Shown: positions 46,541 to 56,756, counted from the stretch's first letter. The stretch: 64,000 nt of DNA from Sodalis glossinidius str. 'morsitans' (GCF_000010085.1 NC_007712.1:372001-436000), one strand, 5' to 3'. Numbers and translations are program-made. Notes: a model not told the origin generated them from the letters alone.

Positions 46541-47476
46541 TGTGTATTCTCAACCAATGACGGCATATTATGCTGCTGCCCGCCGCCGAGTCGGAAAAGA
46601 AGAAGCGGGTATATTAGCGTTGGCGCTTCTGCGTGGTCGCTTATCAGCCGCAAAATTTGGGTTTAACGCTTCCCTCTCCGCGCCGGCAAAACCCTTCCCT
46701 GCATTTGAAGTGAGGGATAAACCGCCCGTAGTGCGACGGCTGGCGAACCGGCAAAAGTGTAAAAAAACTATCCATACTGTAACAAAAGCAAATCCATTGA
46801 GACAGTGAAATATAGCCGAAAATGCCTCGTAATGAGTGCTTTTGACGTTAAAAATTCGTCCTGCGACATGAGTTTTACACCCGCTGACATAAACTCACGC
46901 TTACTGACTTTGCCTGAGCCCCCGTTACGCTCCCGGCGGCGAAAAAGAGCGGTGGCGGACCTTATGGCGCATGTGGCGTAGGCGAGGAGACCAACAGGCC
47001 GGCGTCCGTGAACGGCTCAACGCACCTCGGGTTAAGCGCCGCCGGCGAGTCCCCAGCCGACAAAACATCCTCAGCCGGCAGAAGGCCAGGCCCGAATGCG
47101 CGGGCTTAAATAATATATTCGCATCGCTGTAGGCCTGCTAAGTTAGCATAAAACACCAGCGGTAAAGATATTTATGCCAGCAGACTTTTTCGCTTGGGGG
47201 ATAATTATCACCGTGTCCGACCCTTGACGATGAAGCTAACCGCTTTCCTTGGCGGCGATAATTTCGCGCTTCGCTACCTGTCACGCAGATTATGCTTTGA
47301 TGCGGGTGCGCACTTTTTATTCTGTCGAATAAGTATCGGTAATTAAATATTACAATATTCGCGCAAATAGCTTAGTAAATATTTTACCCGTTGTTCGGAC
47401 TGGCCTGGGGAGGGCTATTCCTGAAGCCTACAATCTGCGGGTGAAGGCAATTCACACTACTTTTTGGGGTATCATT
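46541..47476. other. long intergenic region between yqjA and the DUF969 gene
   Basis: About 930 bases. The first 100 contain the yqjA promoter area. The rest has no ORF or RNA that I recognise; the plus-strand frame to 46808 is a shadow. In E. coli exuR follows here directly, so this is inserted or decayed DNA. Confidence 0.5.
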
Positions 47477-48173
47477 ATGTGGCCTTTAATAGGCATTGTT
47501 ATTCTCGACTTTGCGTTGCATTTCAATCCATTGGTGGTCGTCACACTCGCGGTACTTATCACCGGGCTGACCAGCGGCCTGGATTTACCGGCGGTGGTCA
47601 GTGATTTCGGCACCGCCTATGTGCAAAATCGGTATATGGCGCTTATCTGGCTGGCGCTACCGGTCATCGGCCTGCTGGAGCACAACGGCCTGCGCGAGCA
47701 GGCGCAACGGCTGGTGACGCGCATTCACGCCGCTTCTCTATCGAGCATCCTGATATTGTATATGCTGATGCGGCAATTGACCGCTGTGCTGGGCTTGACC
47801 GCGCTTGGTGGCCACGCGCAGATGGTGCGTCCGCTGATAGCCCCTATGGCTGAGGGTGCGGCACGTAAACGTTTGGGATATCTTCCCCTGGCAGAACGGG
47901 AAAAAATCCGGGCGTACTGTGCGGCGGTCGATAATATCGGCGTCTTTTTTGGGGGGAGACATATTTATCGCCATCGGCTCGATCTTATTGATGAAAGGGT
48001 TTATGGAGCAAAACGATTATATTATTGAGCTGCTGAATTTCGCCGTATGGGCCATACACACCGCCTTTTTCGCCTTTATCATTCATAGCTGCCGCATGAC
48101 ATTCTACCAATGCGCACTTATCCGGCGCTATGCAGCGCAAAGCAAATCGCGGCCGTCCGGGGAGTATAAGTGA
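47477..48173 (+). pseudogene. DUF969 permease-like protein, frameshifted
   Basis: From the ATG at 47477 (MWPLIGIVILDFALHFNPLVV) the frame reads the DUF969 family: LALPVIGLLEHNGLREQAQ, LRQLTAVLGLTALGGHAQMVRPLIAPMAEGAA, RAYCAAVDNIGVFFGG. At 47949-47957 a run of six G moves the frame; with five G it continues GDIFIAIGSILLMKGFMEQN to SRPSGEYK. This is a polytopic inner-membrane protein usually paired with DUF979 and peptidase-like genes; the transported substrate is not established. The stop TGA overlaps the next ATG (TGATG). Confidence 0.85.
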
Positions 48174-48580
48174 TGACAATTCTGGACGCGCTTTATTTGT
48201 TGGTGGGCATTATGTTTGCCGCCACAGCAATAATCAACCTGCGTGATAGTTTAAATTCCAAACGCTGGAAAAGTGCCGGTTTTTGGGGCATCAATGCGAT
48301 TATTTTTATTTTTGGCAGATATTTACCACCGCTGGCAAATAGAATACTGGTCATTGTCATGGTATTGCTCGCGGGGCTCGGCGGACTTGGTCGCAGCGGC
48401 AAACCTGAAACGTCCCTGGAGCAGCGAGAAGTACGCGCCAGCCGCTTTGGCAACCGGTTATTTATTCCGATGTTGCTGATTCCGCTGGTGACAATGCTCG
48501 GCACCTTTGCCTTCAAGAGCCTGACCTGGAACGGCGCGCTGCTGATACCCGCCGGATCCTCCACGCTGGCGCCGCTGGCG
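48173..48580 (+). pseudogene. DUF979 membrane protein, truncated by deletion
   Basis: MMTILDALYLLVGIMFAATAIINLRD... begins correctly, with membrane segments and FGNRLFIPMLLIPLVTMLGTFAF. After GSSTLAPLAAG it runs into the middle of the following DUF2891 gene; more than half of the expected polytopic protein is gone. The deletion also removed the start of the next gene. Confidence 0.8.
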
Positions 48581-49036
48581 GCAGGACACGACGCTGGAAA
48601 CGGTGCTGGTGGAAGGCGCAAACCGCTGGTTTGGCGGCGATCGCGCCTGTCAGGCCTGGGAGCCGGCGGGGGATGAGTTTTTATCGCCGACCCTGATTGA
48701 AGCGGTGTATATGTCCCGCTGTTTGCCGGAGGCGGAGTTCGCTGCCTGGTGGTAGGCGTTCCTGCCTCAGCTTGATGCACGTCAACCGGCGACGCTCTTT
48801 ACCCCGGTCTTCGTCAGCGACTGCTTTGATAGCAAGATTGCCCACCTTGGCGGGTTGAACCTTAGTCGGGCCTGGTGCTGGCGTGCTCTGGCCCGGCAAT
48901 TGGCAACGGCGCCGGATCACTGGCTACAACAGGTAGCGGCGAAGCATCTGCATGCCGCGCTGGCGCATTTGGACACCAACTATAATGGGGCGCGCATTGG
49001 CTGGCTACGTTCGCTCTGCTGACGCTGGAGGCCTAA
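48575..49036 (+). pseudogene. DUF2891 family protein, C-terminal remnant
   Basis: Frame fragments: TVLVEGANRWFGGDRACQAWEPAGDEFLSPTLIEAVYMSRCLP, then a TAG (48753-48755) after EFAAWW, then AFLPQLDARQPATLFTPVFVSDC, KIAHLGGLNLSRAWCWRALARQL, and after a frameshift LATFALLTLEA to the stop at 49034-49036. These are the conserved C-terminal motifs of DUF2891. The N-terminal half is deleted. Confidence 0.78.
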
Positions 49037-49055
49037 GTCAGCGGCGGCACGCCTG

Positions 49056-49832
49056 TCATTTTACCCTGTTGGCCACGCTATCCAGGTGAACTACGGGGTT
49101 GTCGTTGAACATATAGCGGTCGACGCTCGATTCAAAATCGTCGGTGGTGGCGTGGAACAGCATCTGCTTGGTGTTTTCCAGATGCTGCCACATCGCCAGT
49201 TTGGCAGCGTAGGGATCTTTGCGGATCAGCGCCTTAAGAATTTGGTCATGATCTTTGCACCAGCTTTCAATCGCTTTGTCGTCGATATGTTCATGCAGCT
49301 TGATCCAGTAGGGATTATGCACCCGCTGGGACTACATCTGTTCCACTATGGACGCCATCGCGCTGTTGCCGGTGGCCAGCGCCACCTGAACGTGAAATTT
49401 CAAGTCCCACTGCGAATCGCGAAATCTGTCCTCATGACGGGCGTTCTCCTGAATTTCCATTAGCAGGACAATATCCTGTTTTGACACTTGGGTCGCGGCA
49501 AACTCGGCGATATTGCTTTCGATGAGCTGCCGCGCCTGCAGCATCTCAAACGGACCAGGCGTAGCGGCCTGAATTTCGCCGGCGGGCAACAACAAGTGCT
49601 TTTGCTGATTGGCGATGACATGGATACCCGAGCCTTTGCGGACTTCCACATAGCCTTCCACTTCAAGCATTATAATCGCTTCCCGCACCACCGTGCGGCT
49701 GACATTCATCTCCTCGGCGATATAGCGTTCCGCCGGCAGCTTCTCGCCGACCGGATAACTACCGGATTCGATGCGCCGTTTCAGTTCGGCCGCCAGCTGC
49801 TGGTATAATCTGCGGGTTTCAGTGGGTTCCAT
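49056..49832 (-). pseudogene. exuR: exuR, GntR-family hexuronate regulator with an in-frame amber
   Basis: 258 codons, full length and otherwise clean. GntR winged helix (RRLYQQLAAELKRRIESGSY, VSRTVVREAIIMLEVEGYVEVRKGSGIHV) and the FadR-type C-domain (LQARQLIESNIAEFAATQV, DLKFHVQVALATGNSAM). A TAG at 49332-49334 replaces the tryptophan of EKMWTQR-type sequence (VEQM-stop-SQRVHNPYWIKLHEH). The last 91 residues, including metal/ligand-domain helices, would be lost. The target genes uxaC/exuT are also gone. Confidence 0.93.
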
Positions 49833-49855
49833 TTTGGATGCTCTTTACAATACAC

Positions 49856-50691
49856 AGAAAGGGTGGCGCTCACGTTCAGCGGCTGGCGGGACGAAAGGGG
49901 GCCGGGCTGGAATGTTTGCGCGCGCTGTATCAGCGCATGCGCGACGACCATCGCGAACCGGGCAAGCTCAGCGAGCTGAAATTCGGGTTGGAATGCGGCG
50001 GATCCGATGGCCTTCAGGCATCACCGCCAACTCTATTCTCGGACGGTTTTCGGATTACCTGATTGCCAACGGCACCACCACCGTGCTGACGGAAGTTCCG
50101 GAGATGTTCGGCGCCGAGCGTATCCTGATGAGCCGCTGCCGCGATGAAGCGACGTTTGACAAGACCGTGCATATGGTCAATGACTTCAAGCGGTGCTTTA
50201 TCGCCCATCAGCAGACGATTTATGAAAACCCCTCTCCCGGCAACAAAGCCGGCGGCATCACGACGCTTGAGGAGAAATCCCTCGGCTGTACGCAGAAAGC
50301 CGGGCAGAGCAAGGTCGTCGACGTTTTGAAATATGGCGAACGTTTGAGCGTACCGGGGCTGAACTTACTGAGCGCGCCGGGTAACGATGCGGTGGCCACC
50401 AGCGCGCTGGCCGGCGCCGGCTGTCATATGGTGCTGTTAAGTACCGGCCGCTGAACGCCTTAAGGCGGCTTCGTACCGACGGTAAAATTGGCGACGAACA
50501 GCGAACTGGCGGCGAAAAAACCACATTGGATCTATTTCGACGCCGGCCGGCTGATTCACGGTATGAGTATGGAAGCGATACTCACCGAGTTTGTTGATGT
50601 CATCGTCGCCATCGCCAACGGCAAGCAAACCTGAAACGAGATTAACGATTTTCGCGAATTGGCGATTTTCAAAAGCGGCGTGACCTTGTAA
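49856..50691 (+). pseudogene. uxaA: uxaA, altronate dehydratase, C-terminal remnant
   Basis: About the last 275 codons of the expected roughly 495: KFGLECGGSDG, GITANSILGRFSDYLIANGTTTVLTEVPEMFGAE, YENPSPGNKAGGITTLEEKSLGCTQKAGQSKVV, PGNDAVATSALAGAGCHMVLLSTGR, and to the normal end FRELAIFKSGVTL, with frameshifts near 50010 and 50455. The 5' half, and exuT and uxaC that stand between exuR and uxaA in E. coli, are missing, so one deletion joins exuR to the middle of uxaA. Confidence 0.92.
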
Positions 50692-50790
50692 TTTTTGCTA
50701 ACGGTTTTTTTTCGGTTGTGACACGGCGTTTCGTAATATGAAACTACGTTTTCATTTATTTTCCCATTTGCAGGATTGAGATTTTCCTTC

Positions 50791-51341
50791 ATGACGTTGT
50801 ATTGGTTTGCCCAAGCGGTTGGTGGGCTGGCGTTTGTCGTCGGTATCACCATCTTTTTTAACCGCAACGAACGCCGGTTCAAACTGCAACTGGCGCTCTA
50901 CAGCCTGATTATTGGTCTGCACTTCTTTTTATTGGGCGCGAACGCCGCCGGCATGAGCGCCGTGCTGAATACGCTGCGCACGCTGGTTTCCACCCTTACC
51001 CGCAGCCTGTGGGCAATGCTGGTTTTCATCGCCCTGACGCTGGCTCGGCTTACCGAAAGTCCGCTGGCGTAGAACTGCTGCCGATTGCCGGCACGGTGGC
51101 CAGCACTTGGGCACTATTTCGCTGTGGCGGTTTGACCACACGCTGCGTTATGTGTTGCTCCACGGCGTGTTGGGTCACCCACAATATCTGGCTCGGCTCC
51201 ATCGGCGGCTCGCTGATAGAGGGCAGTTTCCTCATAATGAACGGCCTGGTGATTGTCCGTTTTCACCGGCTTATAAAGCAGGGTATCGCCCCTTTTATGA
51301 CGGAAAACCGCGCCGTACCGATTCAGGTTCACGGCCTCTAG
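50791..51341 (+). pseudogene. ygjV: ygjV, small membrane protein, pseudogene
   Basis: MTLYWFAQAVGGLAFVVGITIFFNRNERRFKLQLALYS and HFFLLGANAAGMSAVLNTLRTLVSTLTRSLWAMLVF match YgjV. After ALTLARLTESPLA the frame stops; another frame continues VELLPIAGTVASTWALFRCGGLTTRCVMCCSTACWVTHNIWLGSIGGSLIEGSFLIMNGL. One segment is missing between them (GGIGLAKFHH in E. coli). Function of the family unknown. Confidence 0.9.
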
Positions 51342-51374
51342 CGGACGCTGCGCATGCTCTAGAGGCGCCAGCCG

Positions 51375-52340
51375 CTATTCCTGCCTGATACGTGATTGCC
51401 GGCGGTTGACCCAGGCATTCAGCAGCAGCGTCACGGTCAGCGTGACCGCCACCATGGCCAGGGAAACGGCGACCGGGATATGGATGAAATCCACGATGAG
51501 CATCTTGATGCCGATAAACACCAAAATCACCGCCAAGCCATATTTAAGCAGCGAGAAACGCTCGGCCACATTCGCTAAAAGGAAATACATCGCCCGCAGG
51601 CCGAGGATGGCAAACAAATTTGAGGTCAGCACGATAAACGGATCGGTCGTGACGGCGAAAATCGCCGGTATGCTGTCCAGGGAAAAAATGACGTCGCTGA
51701 ACTCCACCATTATCAGCGCCAGCAGCAGCGGCGTGGCGAACAGCAGTCCTTTGCGGCGGATAAAAAAGCGCTCGCCGTGCAGCTCATTGGTCACCCGAAG
51801 GTGATAGTACAGCCAGCGCACCAGCGGACGTTTGCCAATATCCTGTTCGTCATGGCCGGGCAGGGCCATTTTGACGCCGGTGAACAGCAAAAACGCGCCA
51901 AACACGTAGAGCCACCACTGAAACTCGCTGATAAGCCAACTGCCGGCAAACACCATGACGGCCCGTAGCCCGATAGCGCCCAGGATGCCCCAGGTCAGCA
52001 GGCGGCGCTGCAGCGACAGCGGTACGGCAAAATAGCTAAACAGCATCAGCCAGACAAACACATTGTCGGCCGCCAGGGTTTTTTCCAGCAAATAGCCGGT
52101 AAGAAACGCCAGCGCCTGACTATAGGCCACCACCCGGCTTTCGGTATGCAGTAAATAGGCCCAAAACAGGACGTTGAACACCAGTGCCAACGCGACCCAT
52201 AGCAGCGACCACAGCGCCGCCTGTTTCATCGACGGCGGTTTATCGCCGGCCCGGCCCTGCATCATAAGATCCACGGCCAGCATGATAATCACAACGACAG
52301 CGAAGCTGCCCCACAGCAAGGTATTTCCGACGGTATGCAT
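51375..52340 (-). CDS. alx: Alx, TerC-family manganese exporter
   Basis: About 321 residues from the ATG at 52340 (MHTVGNTLLWGSFAVVV); the frame's first ATG at 52367 adds nine residues and is disfavoured. Polytopic, with the TerC cores LAADNVFVWLMLFSYFAVP, IFGAFLLFTGVKMALPG-type, VEFSDVIFSLDSIPAIFAVT and SNLFAILGLRAMYFLLANVAERF, including the membrane Asp/Glu residues. In E. coli it is induced by alkali and Mn2+ through a structured leader. Intact. Confidence 0.94.
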   Translation of the reverse strand: MHTVGNTLLWGSFAVVVIIMLAVDLMMQGRAGDKPPSMKQAALWSLLWVALALVFNVLFWAYLLHTESRVVAYSQALAFLTGYLLEKTLAADNVFVWLMLFSYFAVPLSLQRRLLTWGILGAIGLRAVMVFAGSWLISEFQWWLYVFGAFLLFTGVKMALPGHDEQDIGKRPLVRWLYYHLRVTNELHGERFFIRRKGLLFATPLLLALIMVEFSDVIFSLDSIPAIFAVTTDPFIVLTSNLFAILGLRAMYFLLANVAERFSLLKYGLAVILVFIGIKMLIVDFIHIPVAVSLAMVAVTLTVTLLLNAWVNRRQSRIRQE

Positions 52341-52520
52341 CTGAGAGTATCCTTCCACAACGAACAACGGCTGACGTCAGAAGGCGCCAGCCGTTGTTCA
52401 CGGTCCGGGCTATAAGCGTGTCTCGCCTTCCGGCAAGGTCTCACTTACAACCCGCATGAAAATTCTGCAGTTGCCCGGCTACCGGATGCGTTGGCATCGT
52501 ATTGACGGCTGGCCGGCAGA
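52341..52520 (-). promoter_or_regulatory. alx leader, candidate yybP-ykoY (Mn2+/pH-responsive) element
   Basis: A long leader precedes alx. It contains GTGAGACCTTGCCGG followed by AAGGCGAG, resembling one conserved half of the yybP-ykoY aptamer, and near the ATG a strong hairpin: GAACAACGGCTG (52362-52373) with CAGCCGTTGTTC (52388-52399). The other conserved half of the aptamer (GGGGAGUAG type) is not convincing. Function by analogy with E. coli alx. Confidence 0.45.
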
Positions 52521-52523
52521 AAG

Positions 52524-53102
52524 TTACTCACCTTTGCTATAAGCTACGTTAATGTAAAAAAATGCAACCGTCAATATCATAACAGCACCGTTAAGACAGT
52601 GATGGACAAAACGCGCCAGCAGACCCTGACTGCGGGGCGTGGCGGCGATTTGCTCCTCCAGTTGCTGGTAATGATCGCTCCGTTCCGGCTCCTGCGTCAT
52701 CATGCGCGCCAGGTAGCTGTGCATGACCGGCGCGTTAAATTCCGGATGAAACTGGGTGCTGATAACGTTGGGCCGATAGCGCAGGATTTGATGAGGATCA
52801 TGTGCGGAGCGGCCAAGCACGGTAGCACCTGGAGGCAAAGTAAGTACTGAATGAGAGTGGACCAGATTGGCGTCGAAACAGCGGGGCAACGCGGTTAACA
52901 GCGCGTCATCTGCCGCCGCCGGCAGCAATTCGATAGTGTGGGTGCCCAGTTCCATGCCGCCGGGCAGATAGACCACCTCGACGCGCGCGTCGTGGACTTC
53001 GCCGGCCTCAATGAACATCCGATCGAAATTGCCGTGCTCGCGTCTGACCGACTAAGGTACATCGAAGGTCTGCAAAATAAGTAAGTGCATACCATCTTTC
53101 AT
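52524..53102 (-). pseudogene. class I glutamine amidotransferase (GMP-synthase-like), pseudogene
   Basis: The start ATG at 53102 overlaps the ygjR stop. MKDGMHLLILQTFDVP, then TAG (53052-53054), then SVRREHGNFDRMFIEAGEVHDARVEVV joins directly to YLPGGMELGTHTIELLP. The central part with the nucleophile elbow (GVCxGHQ) is deleted, so no catalytic Cys remains. FDANLVHSHSVLTLPPGATVLG, VISTQFHPEF (catalytic His-Pro-Glu) and MHSYLARMM remain. Likely broken. Confidence 0.82.
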
Positions 53103-54056
53103 CAGCTTTCCTCGCCATGCAATGAGTGGTCGGCCGGAAATACCACCCCGGTTTGACGGCGGATCTCGGTAAGCAGATGCGCCGTGCTGCGCGTTATTGC
53201 CAGTCCGGAATGGTCTATTTGCCGTTGCGCGATCCGATCGGCAAAGGCGTGAGCCTCATACAACATGCTATTGATATGCTGCAGCTGACCGAGATCCTGT
53301 TGATTGCCGTTGCGGGCAACCAGCGTCACACCCTGGAATTCGCCTATTTTCTCAATCAGCAGCGACCCGGTTTCACCCTGGATCTCACTGGGCAGCGTTG
53401 ACTGGCTCACCTTGGAATGCAGCAAGGTAACGTCAAAATCACCGTAATCGAGAATCACCGTACCGTGTCCATCCACGCCGTTTTGCAGCAGTGACGCGCT
53501 GGCCTGGACCCGCGCCGGCTCCCTCCATAACGTCACGGCGGCCGTCAGCGGATAGAAGCCGATATCCATAATGGATCCGTTGGAGAACTGAGGATTGAAG
53601 GTATTCGGGTTCTCGCCGGCCAAATACTTGTCGTAGCGCGAGGGGTACTGACAATAGTTCAGCAGCAGAAAATTAGGCAGATAGGCGGTTTTAAACGCCT
53701 TGAACAGCACCACCTGATGCTTAAGTGCGCAGGCAATCATCTGTTCCGATTCCTCGAGGTTGGAGGCAAGGGGCTTTTCGCAGATAACGTGTTTCCCCTG
53801 GAGCATAAACAGCAAACTTTGCTGACAATGCAGGGCATTTGGGCTGGCGATATACACCGCGTCAATCAGGTCCGAGCGGGCAAGCTGCTCCAGGGAATCT
53901 AAAACACTGTTCGACCGGATACTCCGTCGCCAGGGTGTGGGCCTGCGTTAGCTGGCGCGAATAAATGGCGGTCAGTTTCAGCTTACCGCTTTCATGAGCG
54001 GCATCGATAAACTGACGGATGATCCAATTAGTGCCTATAACGGCGAAACGAATCAT
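53102..54056 (-). pseudogene. ygjR: ygjR, Gfo/Idh/MocA oxidoreductase, pseudogene
   Basis: MIRFAVIGTNWIIRQFIDAAHESGKLKLTAIYSR (Rossmann), a frameshift near 53870, then LIDAVYIASPNALHCQQSL, VICEKPLASNLEES, FSNGSIMDIGFYPL, SEIQGETGSLLIEK and LTEIRRQTGVVFPAD. An in-frame loss of about 20 codons lies at LPNF-LLLNYCQYPS. E. coli ygjR stands next to alx in the same way. Natural substrate unknown. Confidence 0.92.
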
Positions 54057-54204
54057 CTGAACCGACAACCTGCAGGTAAGGGAGGGTAACAGCAGAGTAA
54101 CATGCCCATCCGGCAAGGCAAGTTTCCTGCAGCGGCGAAAAAAAACAGTATACTGCCGCCCTTAATTACCGTTAACCGCTTCATTTCATCATCAGGTAGG
54201 GCTT

Positions 54205-55040
54205 ATGAGCCTTTTTGACCACCCGGCCGGCGTACTACGGCTGGATCGTTATCCGCCCGCCGCCGCAGGCGACAACCGGGCCGACGCTGATTTTCAATGA
54301 CGCCTTCGGCGTGCGCGCTTTTTTGCGTCAGCGATTCATACCTGAGCCAGCTCGCGAACCGTCATAACCTGGTGCAAAACACCCTGGCGGCGGAACCGAT
54401 AACACTGCTGGACAGCCTGGCGCCTCTGCCGCCGGCGCCCGGCCTTGTATTAATGAAAATATCTAAAACTCTGGCGCTGCTTGAGCAGCAATTGTACGCC
54501 CTAGGCCAGGTTATGGGTCCTGACACGACCCTCTTTGCCGCCGGCAAGATCCGCGACATGGTCGCTTGAGGGCACTCCGTATCGTATTTACAATCACGCC
54601 AATGTGTTCTCCCGGACATCGCTGGATATCGGTGCGTGTTTTTTTCTGCCGTATTTGCCGCAGGATATTGAAGGGACGCTGGTGGATCTGGGTTGCGGCA
54701 ACGATGTCCTGGGGCTAATGGCCCTGGGGGCCAATCCGCGCGCCACGATACAGTTTGTCGATGAATCTTACATGGCAATCGCCTCCAGCCGGCTTAATCT
54801 TAGCGAGAACCGGCCGGCGGATTTACTCCACTGCCGGTTTCAGGTCAACAATGGCCTGGTGGGGGAGGCGGCCGACAGCATGCAGGCCGTTATCTGTAAC
54901 TCGCCATTTCATCAACAACAGGCAATAACGGATCACATCGCGCGGCAAATGTTCCGCGATGCCCGGCGCTGGGCCTGCAACAGGGCGCCAATCAGAAATT
55001 CGTAGTGCTTAAAAGCGTAAAGACGCGCCAGGAGCGCTAA
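54205..55040 (+). pseudogene. rlmG: rlmG, 23S rRNA m2G1835 methyltransferase, pseudogene
   Basis: MSLFDHPAGVLRLDRYPP starts at 54205. Frames then switch repeatedly: SDSYLSQLANRHNL, VLMKISKTLALLEQQLYAL, a large deletion to WSLEGTPYRIYNHANVFSRTSLDIGACFF, then the MTS-domain motif LVDLGCGNDVLGL and CNSPFHQQQAITDHIARQMF (NPPFHQ catalytic motif with P to S). The end is KFVVLKSVKTRQER. At least four lesions. Confidence 0.92.
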
Positions 55041-55121
55041 GAGGCGGCCAGCGCTACATTGAGTTTGTTGCTGCGCTGGACAATCATTATACTGCGCCAA
55101 AGACCGAGGAAAGGAACAGTC

Positions 55122-55433
55122 ATGTTGTTGCAAGAATTAGAGACGCGTTTAGACGCGGCTTTTTCACTGCTGGAAAATAGCGTCCTACAGCGCCAGCAGG
55201 TGTGGCGGCAGGAATATAAGTCGTTGCAGCATCAATTGGAACAATGTCAGGCGCGCGAGGCGCGACTGCGGGAGCATAACGCGATGCTAGTGGGCAAACT
55301 TAATAGTCTTGACAGCTCACCCGATCGCACCCCATTGTTGCATAAGATAAAAATTATCAGTTCGCATATTGACGCACTGGCGAAAGACGCCGCAGCATTT
55401 CGCCAATCGTGTCAGCATTCTTCGGCCAGGTAA
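55122..55433 (+). CDS. small coiled-coil protein, function unknown
   Basis: 103 residues from the ATG at 55122 (MLLQELETRLDAAFSLLENS), with a GAGGAAAGGAAC ribosome site. It is strongly helical and heptad-like (LQRQQVWRQEYKSLQHQLEQCQAREARLREHNAMLVGKL), with no signal peptide or membrane segment. I do not recognise the family. The good codon pattern, clear start and absence of lesions argue that it is real. It lies directly after the dead rlmG. Confidence 0.7.
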   Translation: MLLQELETRLDAAFSLLENSVLQRQQVWRQEYKSLQHQLEQCQAREARLREHNAMLVGKLNSLDSSPDRTPLLHKIKIISSHIDALAKDAAAFRQSCQHSSAR

Positions 55434-55520
55434 TCGTTTTGCCCGATTCCCGACCGTTAGCGCATTGATGATCTGCCGCTGCGTCGTCCATACCTCTGCA
55501 CTGGCGCGACAAAGCCCAGG

Positions 55521-56756
55521 TTAGCACTCCGCACGCCGTGCCGCGACAGGGACGGGACAGAAGGAGAAGCGAGGCCGCGCTACCATGGCTTGTTGCACCA
55601 TTCCCCATTCATCCTGCCGGTAGCCAGTTGCCAGGCACTCCAGCATAAAATAACGGTGCAGCATCGTGCTGCTCAAGGTGCTATCTTCGCCGGGCGCTTG
55701 CGTCAAATCTGCGGCTTCCTGGCAATAGTCATCAAAGAGCTTTCCCCATAGCGCCGGGCCGGTAAAAAAGGCTTCCTTCGAGGCAAGACAGCGGCTGAAA
55801 AAATTGTACACATGAACTGCACAGTCGTTGCGCTGTTGAAAATGCTGTTGGAAGAAATAGTAGCGCCCGCGCTTTTTGGGGATCAATTGACCGAGTACCG
55901 CTTCTTTCAACGGTTCGGTGTCGCTATCGTCCAGGTTATCAAAGACGGCGAAATGCCAATAATCGTCCTTCTTTAACACCACGTCCGCGCTGAAATGCCC
56001 GGTCAACGCCGTCCTGGCATAAGGGCACACGGGGGTGGACATCATCGGCAACAGCAGCATTTGTCCCGACGACAGATGCTGGAGTTTCTCACGCGCCTGG
56101 TCGAGGCCCAGCGTCAGATCATCGAGCAGATAGCGCGCAACATCTCTGATGCTGTCCTGGTGCACCGGGTTGTAAAGCACGGTAGGGCTCACCAGCACAT
56201 TGTCATGGGGCGCGGACAGTAGCGAAATGCTCTGATGCAGCCATGCCAGTCGACCTGCTCACCGGAATCGGCGATGGTGCCAAACTCTGCCGGCAACTGC
56301 GCCAATTGACAGAAATTTTGCCACAGCTCGCGCAGGGCGATTTCGCTGATCTTTGTCGGCTGTACTACCTGCCATTTTAACTCCATATGGCATAACCGCG
56401 CCAAATGCTCTAACGGCGGTTGCGGCACCTGCATCGCGCCGGAAGCGATGGAGAGGAGAACGTTATGGGCTGCACACGCCAAAGGGTATTGCACCGCCGT
56501 AAGTTCCCCGTCTTGCGCCATACGATCGCATAGCGCAAGCCCGAGACCCAGTGTCCCGCTGGCGGGTGCATGACCGTTCAACGCGACGTCAGGCTCAGGC
56601 GGCGTAGCCTAAAGTTGGCGATCATATCCGCTTTGTCGGCGGGGGAGAAACGGTAAAAGTAGTCTTCCTGACGGTGTTGCAGCGCCTGCTCTGCGCAGGT
56701 AGCGGTGGAATAATTTTAGCGGTGATCATCGCGGGTGCGAAAAGTGTGGGTTGCAT
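55521..56756 (-). pseudogene. Ulp1-like (C48-type) cysteine-protease gene, frameshifted; effector candidate
   Basis: The 3' portion (55521-56198) carries an ordered motif set: DDYWHFAVFDN (His, Asp), then YYFFQQHFQQRNDCAVHVYNFF (Gln, Asp-Cys), the spacing of Ulp1/SENP-type SUMO proteases and bacterial effectors of clan CE. A single-base shift near 56215 separates it from an upstream frame (LGLGLALCDRMAQDGELTAVQ..VPQPPLEHLARL). A further upstream piece (QEDYFYRFSPADKADMIANF) in a third frame suggests the gene began at the ATG 56756. Family by motif; role as a secreted effector is inference from such proteases in symbionts and pathogens. Confidence 0.5.
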
